The notes: a model not told the origin generated them from the letters alone. 16,748 nucleotides of DNA from Saprospiraceae bacterium (GCA_007128085.1 SKYC01000266.1:1-16748); one strand, 5' to 3'; counted from the stretch's first letter, positions 7,513 through 15,163 are shown. Program-made: numbers and translations.

Positions 7513-8244
7513 ATGGGTCAAAAAACTAATCCAATAGGAAATCGCCTGGGAATCATCAGAGGATGGGACTCTAACTGGTTCGGTACTCACGATTATGCCG
7601 ATAAGGTGATTGAAGATGAAAAGATCAGAACCTACCTGTCTGCACGAATTCAAAAAGGTGGACTCGCCAGAATTATCATTGAGCGAACACTCAAGAGAAT
7701 TACGGTGACCATTCACACCTCCAGACCGGGTATAATTATCGGTAAAGGTGGTTCAGAGGTCGACCTGATCAAGGAAGAGTTGAAAAAACTCACCGGAAAA
7801 GACGTGCAGATCAATATCGTTGAAATCAGGAAGCCCGAATTGGATGCGACCATCGTGGCTGAAAGTATCGCCAAGCAAATTGAAGCCAGAATCAATTACA
7901 GAAGAGCTTCAAAAATGGCCATTCAATCGACCATGAGAGGAGGTGCCGAAGGAGTTAAAATCAGAGTGGCCGGTCGTTTGAACGGTGCTGAAATGGCGAG
8001 AACGGAAGAGTACAAAGAAGGACGTATTCCGCTGCATACCTTCCGGGCCGACATCGATTACGCATTGGAAGAAGCCAATACTGTTTACGGAAAGATTGGC
8101 GTAAAGGTTTGGATTTGCAAAGGAGAGGTGTTTGGAAAAAGAGATCTTTCTCCTCACATCGGGGTAGATCAAAAACCGAAAAGAGGTGGTGGCCGAAGAG
8201 GCGGAGGTAGAAGAGATGGCGACCAAAGAGGGAAGAGAAGATAA
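7513..8244 (+). CDS. rpsC: 30S ribosomal protein S3
   Basis: S3 lies at the mRNA entry channel of the 30S subunit and contributes to mRNA unwinding with S4 and S5. The 243 residues begin with MGQKTNPIGNRLGI. The type-2 KH domain carries the GKGG loop at 77-80 inside PGIIIGKGGSEVDLIKEEL. The C-terminal domain has RRASKMAIQSTMRGGAEG (130-147) and EGRIPLHTFRADIDYA. The last 23 residues form an RGG-type tail (KRGGGRRGGGRRDGDQRGK), flexible and basic, a common kind of S3 extension. It is the last gene before a 115-base gap with an internal promoter, so it probably closes a transcriptional segment. Confidence 0.99.
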   Translation: MGQKTNPIGNRLGIIRGWDSNWFGTHDYADKVIEDEKIRTYLSARIQKGGLARIIIERTLKRITVTIHTSRPGIIIGKGGSEVDLIKEELKKLTGKDVQINIVEIRKPELDATIVAESIAKQIEARINYRRASKMAIQSTMRGGAEGVKIRVAGRLNGAEMARTEEYKEGRIPLHTFRADIDYALEEANTVYGKIGVKVWICKGEVFGKRDLSPHIGVDQKPKRGGGRRGGGRRDGDQRGKRR

Positions 8245-8266
8245 TTTTCAAATTGGAGAATATTTA

Positions 8267-8285
8267 AACCGTTTTTTTAGCGGTT
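8267..8285 (+). terminator. Possible weak terminator/attenuator hairpin after rpsC
   Basis: AACCG (8267-8271) pairs with CGGTT (8281-8285). The stem can be extended inward by a G·U and an A-U pair, leaving a loop of Ts. The downstream run is only GTTTTGG, so it is weak as an intrinsic terminator. Its 3' arm overlaps the TTG of the promoter at 8284-8311, so reading through and initiating here may interfere with each other. Confidence 0.3.
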
Positions 8286-8311
8286 GTTTTGGATGAAAAA
8301 ACTTACCTTTG
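8284..8311 (+). promoter_or_regulatory. Internal promoter upstream of rplP
   Basis: TTG at 8284-8286 and TACCTTTG at 8304-8311 are 17 bases apart and fully match the Bacteroidota pattern TTG, then TAnnTTTG. Spacing is identical to the cluster promoter at 574-601, and both boxes continue with GCG. Transcription should start near 8318, giving a leader of about 42 bases. It would drive rplP and the genes after it independently of the upstream segments. Confidence 0.65.
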
Positions 8312-8359
8312 CGACTCTTTTTGAAAGAGCTCGTGTAAAGGAGATAAAAATAACGAAAA

Positions 8360-8779
8360 ATGTTACAGCCAAAAAGGACGAAATACAGAAAGCAGCAAAA
8401 GGGAAGGGTTAAAGGGATTGCCCACAGAGGCAGTTCGATCTCCTTTGGCTCGTATGGATTGAAAAGTCTGGACTCTGCTCGTATTACCAATCGACAGATT
8501 GAGTCTGCCAGGATCGCATTGACCCGTTTTATGAAAAGGGAAGGTAAAGTGTGGATTCGTATTTTTCCGGACAAACCCATTACCAAAAAGCCTCAAGAGG
8601 TGCGTATGGGTAAGGGTAAAGGACCTCTGGATCACTACGTGGCCATTGTTAAACCCGGGAGAATTATCTTTGAAATGGATGGTATACCCAGAGAAACTGC
8701 TAAGGAAGCCCTTAGGCTGGCCGCCCAGAAATTGCCGGTGAGAACCAAGTTTGTGATCAGACCGGATTTTGTAGAATAA
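8360..8779 (+). CDS. rplP: 50S ribosomal protein L16
   Basis: L16 is a late-assembling 50S protein near the A-site and the base of the central protuberance. The 139 residues match the family. It starts MLQPKRTKYRKQQKGR, then has GIAHRGSSISFGSYGLKS, ITNRQIESARIALTR, RIFPDKPITKKPQEVRMGKGKG and a final KLPVRTKFVIR. The segment ahead of GKGKG contains the arginine hydroxylated by the RoxA-type oxygenase in E. coli. The ATG follows a 115-base gap carrying a promoter. AAGGAG at about 8337-8342 lies too far from the ATG to act as a Shine-Dalgarno sequence. Confidence 0.99.
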   Translation: MLQPKRTKYRKQQKGRVKGIAHRGSSISFGSYGLKSLDSARITNRQIESARIALTRFMKREGKVWIRIFPDKPITKKPQEVRMGKGKGPLDHYVAIVKPGRIIFEMDGIPRETAKEALRLAAQKLPVRTKFVIRPDFVE

Positions 8780-8809
8780 ATTGTTAGTTAGAGTTAAAGC
8801 TTCGGCATT

Positions 8810-9070
8810 ATGGCAACAAAAAAATATTTGGAAATTCAGGAGTTCAACGACGACGAACTGAAGAACGAACTGAAAGAAACGGAAGAACAGTACCTCAAAC
8901 TCAAGTTCGACCACTCTGTAAAGGGTGTCGATAATCCCCTGCTATTGAGGGATATGAGAAGAGATATTGCGCGAATTAATACAGAGATAAGAAGAAGAGA
9001 GTTGAATAATATGCCGGAAGAAGAGTTGGCTTCAAGAGCCAAAATCCGGTCGAGAAGGAGAAAAAAATAA
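8810..9070 (+). CDS. rpmC: 50S ribosomal protein L29 (long form)
   Basis: L29 packs beside L23 at the tunnel exit and helps form the landing site for nascent-chain factors. The helical hairpin is visible as FNDDELKNELKETEEQYLKLKFDHSV, then NPLLLRDMRRDIARINTEIRRREL. At 86 residues it is longer than the 63 of E. coli. The extra part is mostly a C-terminal tail ending in a basic RSRRRKK run. It is 25 bases before rpsQ, the standard neighbour. Confidence 0.97.
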   Translation: MATKKYLEIQEFNDDELKNELKETEEQYLKLKFDHSVKGVDNPLLLRDMRRDIARINTEIRRRELNNMPEEELASRAKIRSRRRKK

Positions 9071-9095
9071 TCTTATTACCATTGATATTGTAGAT

Positions 9096-9353
9096 ATGAC
9101 TGAAAGAAAAAACAGAAAAACGCGTGTGGGAGTGGTTTCCAGTAATGGCATGGATAAAAGCATTGCTGTTTTGGTGGAGCGAAGATTGCAACATCCCATG
9201 TATGGTAAATTTGTGAAAAAATCCAAAAAATTTATCGCACACGACGAAGAAAACCAATGTCAGGTGGGAGATAAAGTGAAAATTATGGAGACCAGACCAC
9301 TCAGTAAAATGAAAAAGTGGAGATTGGTTGAAATACTGGAAAAAGCTAAGTAA
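9096..9353 (+). CDS. rpsQ: 30S ribosomal protein S17
   Basis: S17 is a primary 16S rRNA-binding protein of the 5' domain. The 85-residue OB-fold shows RKTRVGVVSSNGMDKSIAVL, the HPMYGKFVKKSKKFIAHDE signature and QVGDKVKIMETRPLSKMKKWRLVEI near the end. Length and order match the family. It lies 32 bases before rplN. Confidence 0.99.
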   Translation: MTERKNRKTRVGVVSSNGMDKSIAVLVERRLQHPMYGKFVKKSKKFIAHDEENQCQVGDKVKIMETRPLSKMKKWRLVEILEKAK

Positions 9354-9385
9354 TTTTTGTTTCGGGATAAGTAAAATTTATAACC

Positions 9386-9751
9386 ATGATACAGCAGGAG
9401 AGTCGGCTAAATGTTGCCGATAACAGCGGTGCTAAAGAAGTACTTTGCATTAAAGTCCTCGGAGGGTCGAAAAGGAGATACGCCTCTATAGGCGACGAAA
9501 TCGTCGTCTCAGTGAAGTTCTCTACCCCCGGTGGTGTGAAAAAAGGTACTGTAAGTAAAGCAGTTATTGTACGTACCAAAAAAGAAATCAGACGCAAAGA
9601 CGGATCTTATATCCGCTTTGATGACAACGCTGTAGTATTGTTGAATGCAACCGGCGAACCCAGAGGTACCCGTATTTTTGGCCCCGTTGCAAGAGAACTC
9701 AGAGAAAGAGATTACATGAGAATTGTTTCACTTGCACCTGAAGTGCTTTAA
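9386..9751 (+). CDS. rplN: 50S ribosomal protein L14
   Basis: L14 lies at the subunit interface, forms bridges B5 and B8 and is the target of the silencing factor RsfS. The 121 residues begin MIQQESRLNVADNSGAKE, followed by VLGGSKRRYASIGD, KKGTVSKAVIVRTKKEIRRKDG and the end signature GTRIFGPVARELR. There are no anomalies. Only 11 bases separate it from rplX, suggesting tight coupling. Confidence 0.99.
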   Translation: MIQQESRLNVADNSGAKEVLCIKVLGGSKRRYASIGDEIVVSVKFSTPGGVKKGTVSKAVIVRTKKEIRRKDGSYIRFDDNAVVLLNATGEPRGTRIFGPVARELRERDYMRIVSLAPEVL

Positions 9752-9762
9752 ATCATCCAACA

Positions 9763-10110
9763 ATGAGCAAGAAAAAAATCAACCGGTTTCAAGAGAAACC
9801 AAAAATAAAAAAAGGTGATAAAGTATTTGTCATCAGGGGCAGCTATAAAAACCGGGAAAAAGTAAGGACCGTTCTGGAAGTGTTTCCCGAAAAAAACAGA
9901 GTGATTGTGGAAGATGTGAATATTGTAAAAAAACACATTAAACCCACCAATGAAAGTCCGGGTGGAATAAAGGAAAAAGCCGCTCCCATCGATATGTCGA
10001 ATGTGATGCTGGTCGACCCGAAAACAGGTGAACCGACCCGCGTGGGGAGAAGACTTGAAAACGGTAAGATTGTGCGATACGCAAAAAAATCCGGTGAAAT
10101 TATAAATTGA
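9763..10110 (+). CDS. rplX: 50S ribosomal protein L24
   Basis: L24 is an assembly initiator that binds the 5' end of 23S rRNA near the tunnel exit. The KOW motif is visible as KKGDKVFVIRGSYKNREKV (about 17-35), followed by VEDVNIVKKHIKP and SPGGIKEKAAPIDMSNVMLVDPKTG. The 115 residues slightly exceed E. coli's 104, mainly at the C-terminus. A 97-base gap follows before rplE, longer than its neighbours and containing a motif shared with the secY leader. Confidence 0.98.
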   Translation: MSKKKINRFQEKPKIKKGDKVFVIRGSYKNREKVRTVLEVFPEKNRVIVEDVNIVKKHIKPTNESPGGIKEKAAPIDMSNVMLVDPKTGEPTRVGRRLENGKIVRYAKKSGEIIN

Positions 10111-10154
10111 TAGGACTGTCTGTGATTGTGTGTTTAAATGAAGGACAAAAAGAG

Positions 10155-10179
10155 TTGACTTTTAATTTCACATCAGCAG
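10155..10179 (+). promoter_or_regulatory. Candidate promoter/leader element upstream of rplE
   Basis: The element CTTTTAATTTC (10159-10169) followed by ACATCAGCAG recurs upstream of secY with only three A/G differences over 21 bases. It ends 28 bases before the rplE ATG, and the secY copy ends 27 bases before its ATG. The TAATTTCA part resembles a degenerate TAnnTTTG box, so a promoter is the simplest reading. No TTG stands at the standard -33 distance. A protein or RNA binding site in the leader is the alternative. Confidence 0.35.
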
Positions 10180-10207
10180 TTTTACAAAAGGAATTAAATT
10201 TAGAAAA

Positions 10208-10765
10208 ATGAAATACATACCGAACCTTAGGAATAAATACAATGAGGAAATTGTTCCTAAACTCATGGAACAGTTTAACTACGATTCCCCAATGGAGGTT
10301 CCAAAATTGGTAAAAATTGCCATTAACCAGGGTTTGGGGGATGCCACTCAGGATAAGAAGATTGTCGATACGGCTTTATCTGACATAGGCGTTGTTGCCG
10401 GACAGAAAGGAGTCGTGACGAAAGCTAAGAAATCGGTGTCTAACTTTAAACTCCGGGAGGGAATGCCCATCGGTGTAAAGGTGACCCTGAGAAAGAACAG
10501 AATGTACGAATTCCTGGAGCGACTCATCGCGGTTTCACTACCGCGTGTTCGAGATTTTCGGGGGATCAGCGATAAGAGTTTTGACGGTCGGGGCAACTAT
10601 ACACTCGGTGTTACAGAACACATTATATTTCCCGAGATCGATATGGACAAAGTGAGCCGTATTCACGGTATGGACATAAGTTTTGTAACTACTGCCAATA
10701 CAGATGCAGAAGCACTGGCATTGCTGAAAGAATTCGGTATGCCATTTAAGAATCAGAGAAAATAA
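10208..10765 (+). CDS. rplE: 50S ribosomal protein L5
   Basis: L5 binds 5S rRNA and, in the central protuberance, contacts P-site tRNA and S13. The 185-residue protein has MEVPKLVKIAINQGLGDAT, VVAGQKGVVTKAKKSVSNFKLREGMPIGVKV split over two blocks, SLPRVRDFRGIS (about 112-123), and FPEIDMDKV near the end, all as in the family. Length is slightly above the E. coli 179. It follows a 97-base gap with a candidate promoter element, so it may start its own sub-transcript. It is 30 bases before rpsN. Confidence 0.99.
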   Translation: MKYIPNLRNKYNEEIVPKLMEQFNYDSPMEVPKLVKIAINQGLGDATQDKKIVDTALSDIGVVAGQKGVVTKAKKSVSNFKLREGMPIGVKVTLRKNRMYEFLERLIAVSLPRVRDFRGISDKSFDGRGNYTLGVTEHIIFPEIDMDKVSRIHGMDISFVTTANTDAEALALLKEFGMPFKNQRK

Positions 10766-10795
10766 ATTTAAGTAAGTAAATATCAACCTTTAACA

Positions 10796-11065
10796 ATGGC
10801 CAGAAAATCATTAATCGCCAGAGAGAATAAAAGAGCTCGACTTGTTGCAAAATACGCCGACCTGAGGAAAAAGCTCAAAGAAGAGGGCAAATGGGAAGAA
10901 TTGGATAAATTGCCCAGAGACTCTTCTGCGGTCCGATTGCACAACCGCTGCAGATTGACCGGAAGACCCAAGGGATACATGAGGAAATTCGGTCTGTGTA
11001 GAGTGAAATTCAGAGAAATGGCACTCGAAGGTAAAATACCCGGTGTTACAAAAGCGAGCTGGTAA
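10796..11065 (+). CDS. rpsN: 30S ribosomal protein S14 (zinc-free type)
   Basis: S14 binds late in the 30S head beside S3 and S10. The 89-residue length and the lack of the two CxxC pairs identify the longer zinc-independent form rather than the 61-residue zinc-ribbon form. Visible blocks are MARKSLIARENKRARL, RDSSAVRLHNRCRLTGRP (about 41-58) and RKFGLCRVKFREMA. It lies 20 bases before rpsH. A zinc-starvation paralog would not be needed for this form. Confidence 0.98.
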   Translation: MARKSLIARENKRARLVAKYADLRKKLKEEGKWEELDKLPRDSSAVRLHNRCRLTGRPKGYMRKFGLCRVKFREMALEGKIPGVTKASW

Positions 11066-11085
11066 ACTATAAAATTTAAAAAATC

Positions 11086-11490
11086 ATGACGCATTCAGAT
11101 CCTATAGCTGACTATCTAACTCGTATTAGAAATGCCCAGATGGCAGGTCACAGAATGGTGGAAATTCCGCTTTCAGGAATAAAAAAGACGATTACCGAAA
11201 TTCTGTATGACCACGGTTATATTTTTAGATACAAAGTCGAAGAAGACAATGGACCGCAGGGAATCATTAAAATTGCATTGAAGTACGACAGGGAATCTAA
11301 AGAACCGGCCATCAGAGAATTGGGGCGCCTGAGTAAACCCGGTCTGAGAAAATACGCCAAAGTTGATGAAATACCCAGAATCATCAATGGACTGGGAATT
11401 TGTCTGGTCTCAACCTCTCAAGGGGTGATGACAGATAAAGAAGCCAGAGCGAAAAAATTAGGTGGAGAACTCGTTTGTTACGTATATTAA
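11086..11490 (+). CDS. rpsH: 30S ribosomal protein S8
   Basis: S8 is a primary 16S central-domain binder and the translational repressor of the spc operon in E. coli, where its target covers the rplE start. The 134 residues contain DPIADYLTRIRNAQMAGH (5-22), KYDRESKEPAIREL and the C-terminal GLGICLVSTSQGVMTDKEAR signature. It is 12 bases before rplF. No obvious S8-like helix mimic is seen ahead of rplE, so S8 autoregulation here is unproven. Confidence 0.99.
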   Translation: MTHSDPIADYLTRIRNAQMAGHRMVEIPLSGIKKTITEILYDHGYIFRYKVEEDNGPQGIIKIALKYDRESKEPAIRELGRLSKPGLRKYAKVDEIPRIINGLGICLVSTSQGVMTDKEARAKKLGGELVCYVY

Positions 11491-11502
11491 ATTTTTTGAA
11501 TT

Positions 11503-12057
11503 ATGTCTAGAATAGGAAATGCTGTAATTGCGCTGCCGGAAAAAGTAGAGGCTTCTGTTTCCAAGGGAAATGAGATGAAAGTGAAAGGCCCTAAAGGTGA
11601 ACTCACCAGACAGCTGAGCCCGGAACTCGATATCAAAATCGAGGACGGAGAGATCAGTGTCTCCAGACCTACTGAGCAAAAGCGCCACAAGTCGATTCAC
11701 GGACTGACCCGTTCGCTGATAAACAATATGGTTATCGGTGTCTCAGAGGGGTTTGTTAAAGAACTCGAATTGGTGGGAGTGGGGTACAGGGTAAACAATA
11801 CGGGAAATTTAATAGAATTGACTGTGGGGTACTCACACCCCGTGTTTTTCTATGTTCCCGACGAGATCAATGTCTCCACGGAAACACTAAAGGGAAAAAC
11901 ACCCAAGATCAAACTGGAAGGCTCAAACAACGAAATGCTCGGATTGGTAGCCAATAAAATCAGATCCTTCAGAAAACCAGAACCATACAAAGGGAAGGGA
12001 ATTAGGATCACCGGTGAGCACGTTAGAAGAAAAGCAGGAAAAACTGCTGCAAAATAA
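11503..12057 (+). CDS. rplF: 50S ribosomal protein L6
   Basis: L6 is a late-assembling protein near the sarcin-ricin loop and the factor-binding site. The 184 residues form the usual duplicated fold. Visible are MSRIGNAVIALPEKVE, KGPKGELTR, the TRSLINNMVIGVSEGF block, and LVGVGYRV (90s). The end KPEPYKGKGIRI then EHVRRKAGK is the strongest signature. A 67-base gap separates it from rplR; it includes TACCTTTT at 12071-12078, one base short of a -7 box but with no TTG partner. Confidence 0.99.
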   Translation: MSRIGNAVIALPEKVEASVSKGNEMKVKGPKGELTRQLSPELDIKIEDGEISVSRPTEQKRHKSIHGLTRSLINNMVIGVSEGFVKELELVGVGYRVNNTGNLIELTVGYSHPVFFYVPDEINVSTETLKGKTPKIKLEGSNNEMLGLVANKIRSFRKPEPYKGKGIRITGEHVRRKAGKTAAK

Positions 12058-12124
12058 ATTTGAAACGATATACCTTTTTAATTGACTGTATATTGTTGAG
12101 TGAAAGGAATTAAATCTGACATCA

Positions 12125-12469
12125 ATGAAAGTGAATAGAAGAAAGAGAATTAAATACCGCGTTCGGAAAAAAATTTCCGGTACGCCAGAACTTCCGAGAC
12201 TCTCAGTTTACCGCAGTAACCTGGAAGTATACTGCCAGTTGATAGATGATGTCAATGGCGTTACACTGGCACATGCCTCTTCCATTGAGGATACCATTCC
12301 CTCCGATATCAGTAAAATTGAAAAATCCAAAGAGGTGGGTAAACTCATGGCCGAAAGAGTTAAAAAACTGGGAATGGAACAAGTCGTTTTCGACCGGGGA
12401 GGTTACCGATACCACGGTAGGGTCAAAGCTCTGGCAGATGGTGCCCGTGAAGGAGGCCTAAATTTTTAA
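12125..12469 (+). CDS. rplR: 50S ribosomal protein L18
   Basis: L18 binds 5S rRNA with L5 in the central protuberance. The protein is 114 residues with a basic N-terminus (VNRRKRIKYRVRKKISG), then PRLSVYRSNLEVYCQLID, and a C-terminal VVFDRGGYRYHGRVKALADG segment that is diagnostic for L18. Length is normal for the family. It is followed 19 bases later by rpsE. Confidence 0.99.
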   Translation: MKVNRRKRIKYRVRKKISGTPELPRLSVYRSNLEVYCQLIDDVNGVTLAHASSIEDTIPSDISKIEKSKEVGKLMAERVKKLGMEQVVFDRGGYRYHGRVKALADGAREGGLNF

Positions 12470-12488
12470 AATATAATTATCCAGTATA

Positions 12489-13004
12489 ATGAAAGATAAA
12501 AAGAAAAGAGTAAAACCCGCAGAAACAGACTTGCAAGATAAGGTCGTTTCCGTTAACAGAGTTTCCAAAGTTACCAAAGGTGGTCGGACTTTTAGCTTCG
12601 CTGCTGTGGTCGTTGTCGGTGATGGAAAGGGTACAGTCGGTCATGGACTGGGAAAAGCCAGAGAGGTGTCAAGTGCCATTGCTAAAGGCATTGACGACGC
12701 CAAGAAAAATCTGGTGAAATTTCCAATGATCAATGGTACCATACCTCACGAACAAAGAGGAAAATTCGGAGCGGGAAAAGTGTATATCAAACCGGCATCG
12801 GATGGTACGGGTGTAATTGCAGGAGGGGGTATGAGAGCCGTTCTCGAGACAGCAGGTGTTCAAAATGTACTGGCCAAGTCTCTCGGTTCATCCAACCCAC
12901 ACAACGTGGTGAAAGCGACTATTGATGCATTGACCAAGTTGAGAGCACCTCATACAATTTCTAAAACGAGAAGTATTCCGATTAAAAAAGTTTTTAACGG
13001 GTAA
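12489..13004 (+). CDS. rpsE: 30S ribosomal protein S5
   Basis: S5 contacts the mRNA entry channel and, with S4, affects decoding accuracy; spectinomycin-resistance changes map to its N-terminal loop. In this 171-residue protein the double-stranded-RNA-like fold shows VVSVNRVSKVTKGGRTFSF, the GDGKGTVGHGLGKAREV loop, and GTIPHEQRGKFGAGKV, followed by the GGGMRAVLETAGVQNVLAKS core. The expected loop Lys-Gly-Gly-Arg is intact, with no deletion of the sort seen in resistant mutants. It lies 26 bases before rpmD. Confidence 0.99.
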   Translation: MKDKKKRVKPAETDLQDKVVSVNRVSKVTKGGRTFSFAAVVVVGDGKGTVGHGLGKAREVSSAIAKGIDDAKKNLVKFPMINGTIPHEQRGKFGAGKVYIKPASDGTGVIAGGGMRAVLETAGVQNVLAKSLGSSNPHNVVKATIDALTKLRAPHTISKTRSIPIKKVFNG

Positions 13005-13030
13005 TATCTGCTCCTAAAGATACTATAGAC

Positions 13031-13213
13031 ATGGATAAAGTGAAAATAACGCAGGTGAAGAGTTCGATTGACAGACCCTTGAGACAAAAGAGAACCCTCG
13101 TGGCATTGGGTCTCGGAAGAATCAATAAGTCCAGTCAACACAATCTAACCCCTCAGATTAAAGGGATGATTGGAAAAGTCTCACACCTGGTCACAGTCGA
13201 AGAAGTAAAATAA
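13031..13213 (+). CDS. rpmD: 50S ribosomal protein L30
   Basis: L30 is a small 50S protein near 23S domain II and 5S rRNA, absent from some bacteria. Its 60 residues equal the usual short bacterial form. Signature parts are KVKITQVKSSIDRPLRQKRT and LGLGRINKSSQHNLTPQIKG, with a closing VSHLVTVEEV strand. It sits between rpsE and rplO, its standard position, 25 bases before rplO. Confidence 0.98.
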   Translation: MDKVKITQVKSSIDRPLRQKRTLVALGLGRINKSSQHNLTPQIKGMIGKVSHLVTVEEVK

Positions 13214-13238
13214 TATAACAACATTAAATTTAGTTGTC

Positions 13239-13685
13239 ATGGAATTGCACAACCTAAGGCCTGCAGAAGGCTCTAATAAGAAAAGAAAAATTGTCGGAAG
13301 AGGCCATCCTTCCGGTAGAGGAAGATCTTCTACCAGAGGAACTAAGGGTGCTAAATCCAGATCCGGCTTTAAGAATAAGAGAAACTTTGAAGGTGGTCAA
13401 ACCCCCCTGCAAATGAGGTTGCCTAAGTTTGGGTTTAAAAGTCCCAACCGACTGGAATACTTTCCTGTAAATCTCGATCTGCTCCAACACTTTTCCGAAA
13501 AATTCGATACTTCGGATATTAGTTGTGAACTTTTGGTTCAGCACAGAGTGGTGAAAAAATCCCATAAAATTAAGGTCTTGGGAAGAGGTGAACTGAAGTC
13601 GAAAGTCAATGTGACTGTGCACGCTATCTCGGATGCGGCAAAAAAACATATTGAGGAAAAAGGAGGCAGTGTAACGCTGCTTTAA
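13239..13685 (+). CDS. rplO: 50S ribosomal protein L15
   Basis: L15 is a 50S assembly protein with a long basic N-terminal extension threading rRNA. The 148-residue sequence has the Gly/Arg-rich start, MELHNLRPAEGSNKKRKIVG then GRGHPSGRGRSSTRGTKG, the block FEGGQTPLQMRLPKFGFKSP (about 50-69), and a C-terminal globular part ending EKGGSVTLL. It is the last ribosomal gene before secY, from which a 107-base gap separates it. Confidence 0.98.
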   Translation: MELHNLRPAEGSNKKRKIVGRGHPSGRGRSSTRGTKGAKSRSGFKNKRNFEGGQTPLQMRLPKFGFKSPNRLEYFPVNLDLLQHFSEKFDTSDISCELLVQHRVVKKSHKIKVLGRGELKSKVNVTVHAISDAAKKHIEEKGGSVTLL

Positions 13686-13792
13686 ATTTATTTGGACCCA
13701 AGGGTTCTTGACCTTTAAATTTACTGACAGGCACAGAGGAATTGCTTTTAATTTCGCGTCGGCAGCCAAAAGTACAGTAAAAATTATATCAG
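13686..13792 (+). promoter_or_regulatory. secY leader with candidate promoter and small hairpin
   Basis: A stem AAGGGT (13700-13705) with ACCTTT (13711-13716), including one G·U pair and a 5-base loop, could act as a weak pause or terminator after rplO. Further on, CTTTTAATTTC (13745-13755) followed by GCGTCGGCAG repeats the element found before rplE. Its TAATTTCG part (13749-13756) differs from TAnnTTTG by one base. No TTG is at the -33 spacing. If it is a promoter, secY and map could be expressed apart from the ribosomal genes. Confidence 0.4.
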
Positions 13793-15163
13793 ATGAAAAG
13801 AATAATAGAGACTCTTCAGAATATCTGGAAAATTCCGGAACTTAGAAAAAGAATCATTTTTACGCTGGGTTTATTGGCGGTGTTCCGTTTTGGATCGTAC
13901 GTAGTACTTCCAGGTGTTATGCCGGATGTTCTCGCCGCTGCCACCGCAGAGCGTTCCGCTCACGATATTTTAGGCTTGATCAATATATTCACCGGTGGGG
14001 CGTTTAACAATGCCGCTGTCTTTGCCTTGGGTATTATGCCTTATATTACCGCTGCCATTATTGTGCAGCTGCTCGGATTTGCTGTGCCTTACTTTCAGCG
14101 ACTTCAACAAAGAGAAGGGGAAAGTGGTAGAAAAAAAATTACTCAGATTACCCGTTTGCTCACAGTGGCGATTACCCTCGTTCAGGGGGGTGGGTATTTG
14201 AGCCTTATCGCCTCCTTTGGAGCCATTGATCCAAATGTTCCGCCGGGCTTGTTCTGGGTGTCCAATATAATTATACTATCGACCGGTACCACCTTCGCTA
14301 TGTGGCTGGGTGAAAGAATTACCGACCGGGGTGTGGGTAACGGTATCTCCCTTTTGATTACCATCGGTATCATCGCCATGCTGCCTCAGGCATTTGCATT
14401 TGAGGTTGTCTCTCAGGTCGAAACCAGTGGTTTCTTCATTCTGGTCCTTGAGTTGGCTGCCCTTTTTATGGTGGTTATGGTTACGGTGCTTATCGTACAG
14501 GGTGTAAGGAAAATACCCATACAGTTCGCAAAGCGAATGATTGGAAGAGGCGATGCCAATATGCCGGTGAGTGGTGCTAGAGATTATATCCCTCTCAAAG
14601 TCAATGCTTCGGGAGTAATGCCTATCATCTTTGCACAGGCACTTATGTTTCTCCCTATGACGGTGGCGCAATACGCTACCACGGATGAGGGTGAGATGGC
14701 TACAGGTGGAATTTTAAGAGAGCTGAACGATCCGTTTTCTCTGCTGTATTCTATTATTTACTTCGTACTTGTGGTACTGTTTACCTACGTGTATACCGCA
14801 CTAATTGTAAACCCGAAGCAATACGCCGAATATCTGAAAAGACAAAACGCTTTTATTCCCGGAATTAAGCCCGGTAAAGCCACAGAGGATTTTATAGATT
14901 CTATTACCACCAGAGTGACACTTCCGGGATCTATTTTCCTGGGTATCATTGCCATTTTACCGGCAGTGGCTGTTGCATTCGGTGTCAATCCCTCCTTTGC
15001 ACTATTCTTCGGAGGTACTTCATTGCTGATTCTCGTAGCCGTGGTTTTGGATACGCTTCAGCAAATTGAGAGTTACCTGTTGATGAGAAAATACGATGGT
15101 CTGGTTAAATCCGGCAGAATTAAGGGGAGAAGTTCAGGTATGCAGATTGGTGCCAGCATGTAA
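13793..15163 (+). CDS. secY: Protein translocase channel subunit SecY
   Basis: SecY is the inner-membrane pore through which SecA- or ribosome-delivered proteins pass, with SecE and SecG as partners encoded elsewhere. The 456 residues show about ten hydrophobic helices. The first, IIFTLGLLAVFRFGSYVVLP (21-40), leads into the plug region GLINIFTGGAFNNAAVFALG (61-80) and helix 2b, IMPYITAAIIVQLL. Other marks are GERITDRGVGNGIS (173-186), the large cytosolic loop with VRKIPIQFAKRMIGR (238-252), NASGVMPIIFA, and FIPGIKPGKAT (354-364). Length is close to other Bacteroidota SecY proteins. It stands downstream of rplO behind a 107-base leader, and map begins 13 bases after its stop. Confidence 0.99.
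   Translation: MKRIIETLQNIWKIPELRKRIIFTLGLLAVFRFGSYVVLPGVMPDVLAAATAERSAHDILGLINIFTGGAFNNAAVFALGIMPYITAAIIVQLLGFAVPYFQRLQQREGESGRKKITQITRLLTVAITLVQGGGYLSLIASFGAIDPNVPPGLFWVSNIIILSTGTTFAMWLGERITDRGVGNGISLLITIGIIAMLPQAFAFEVVSQVETSGFFILVLELAALFMVVMVTVLIVQGVRKIPIQFAKRMIGRGDANMPVSGARDYIPLKVNASGVMPIIFAQALMFLPMTVAQYATTDEGEMATGGILRELNDPFSLLYSIIYFVLVVLFTYVYTALIVNPKQYAEYLKRQNAFIPGIKPGKATEDFIDSITTRVTLPGSIFLGIIAILPAVAVAFGVNPSFALFFGGTSLLILVAVVLDTLQQIESYLLMRKYDGLVKSGRIKGRSSGMQIGASM

Noticed and set aside
9206..9213. TAAATTTG inside rpsQ, TAAGTTTG at 13424-13431 in rplO and TATTTTTG at 5206-5213 in rplD as promoters
   Set aside because: They match the -7 consensus, but they are inside coding sequence and I found no support from position; matches to a short degenerate box are expected by chance in 16 kb.
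12058..12124. Promoter before rplR from TACCTTTT (12071-12078) or TATTGTTG (12091-12098)
   Set aside because: Each has one mismatch in the -7 box and no TTG at a workable distance; too weak to annotate.
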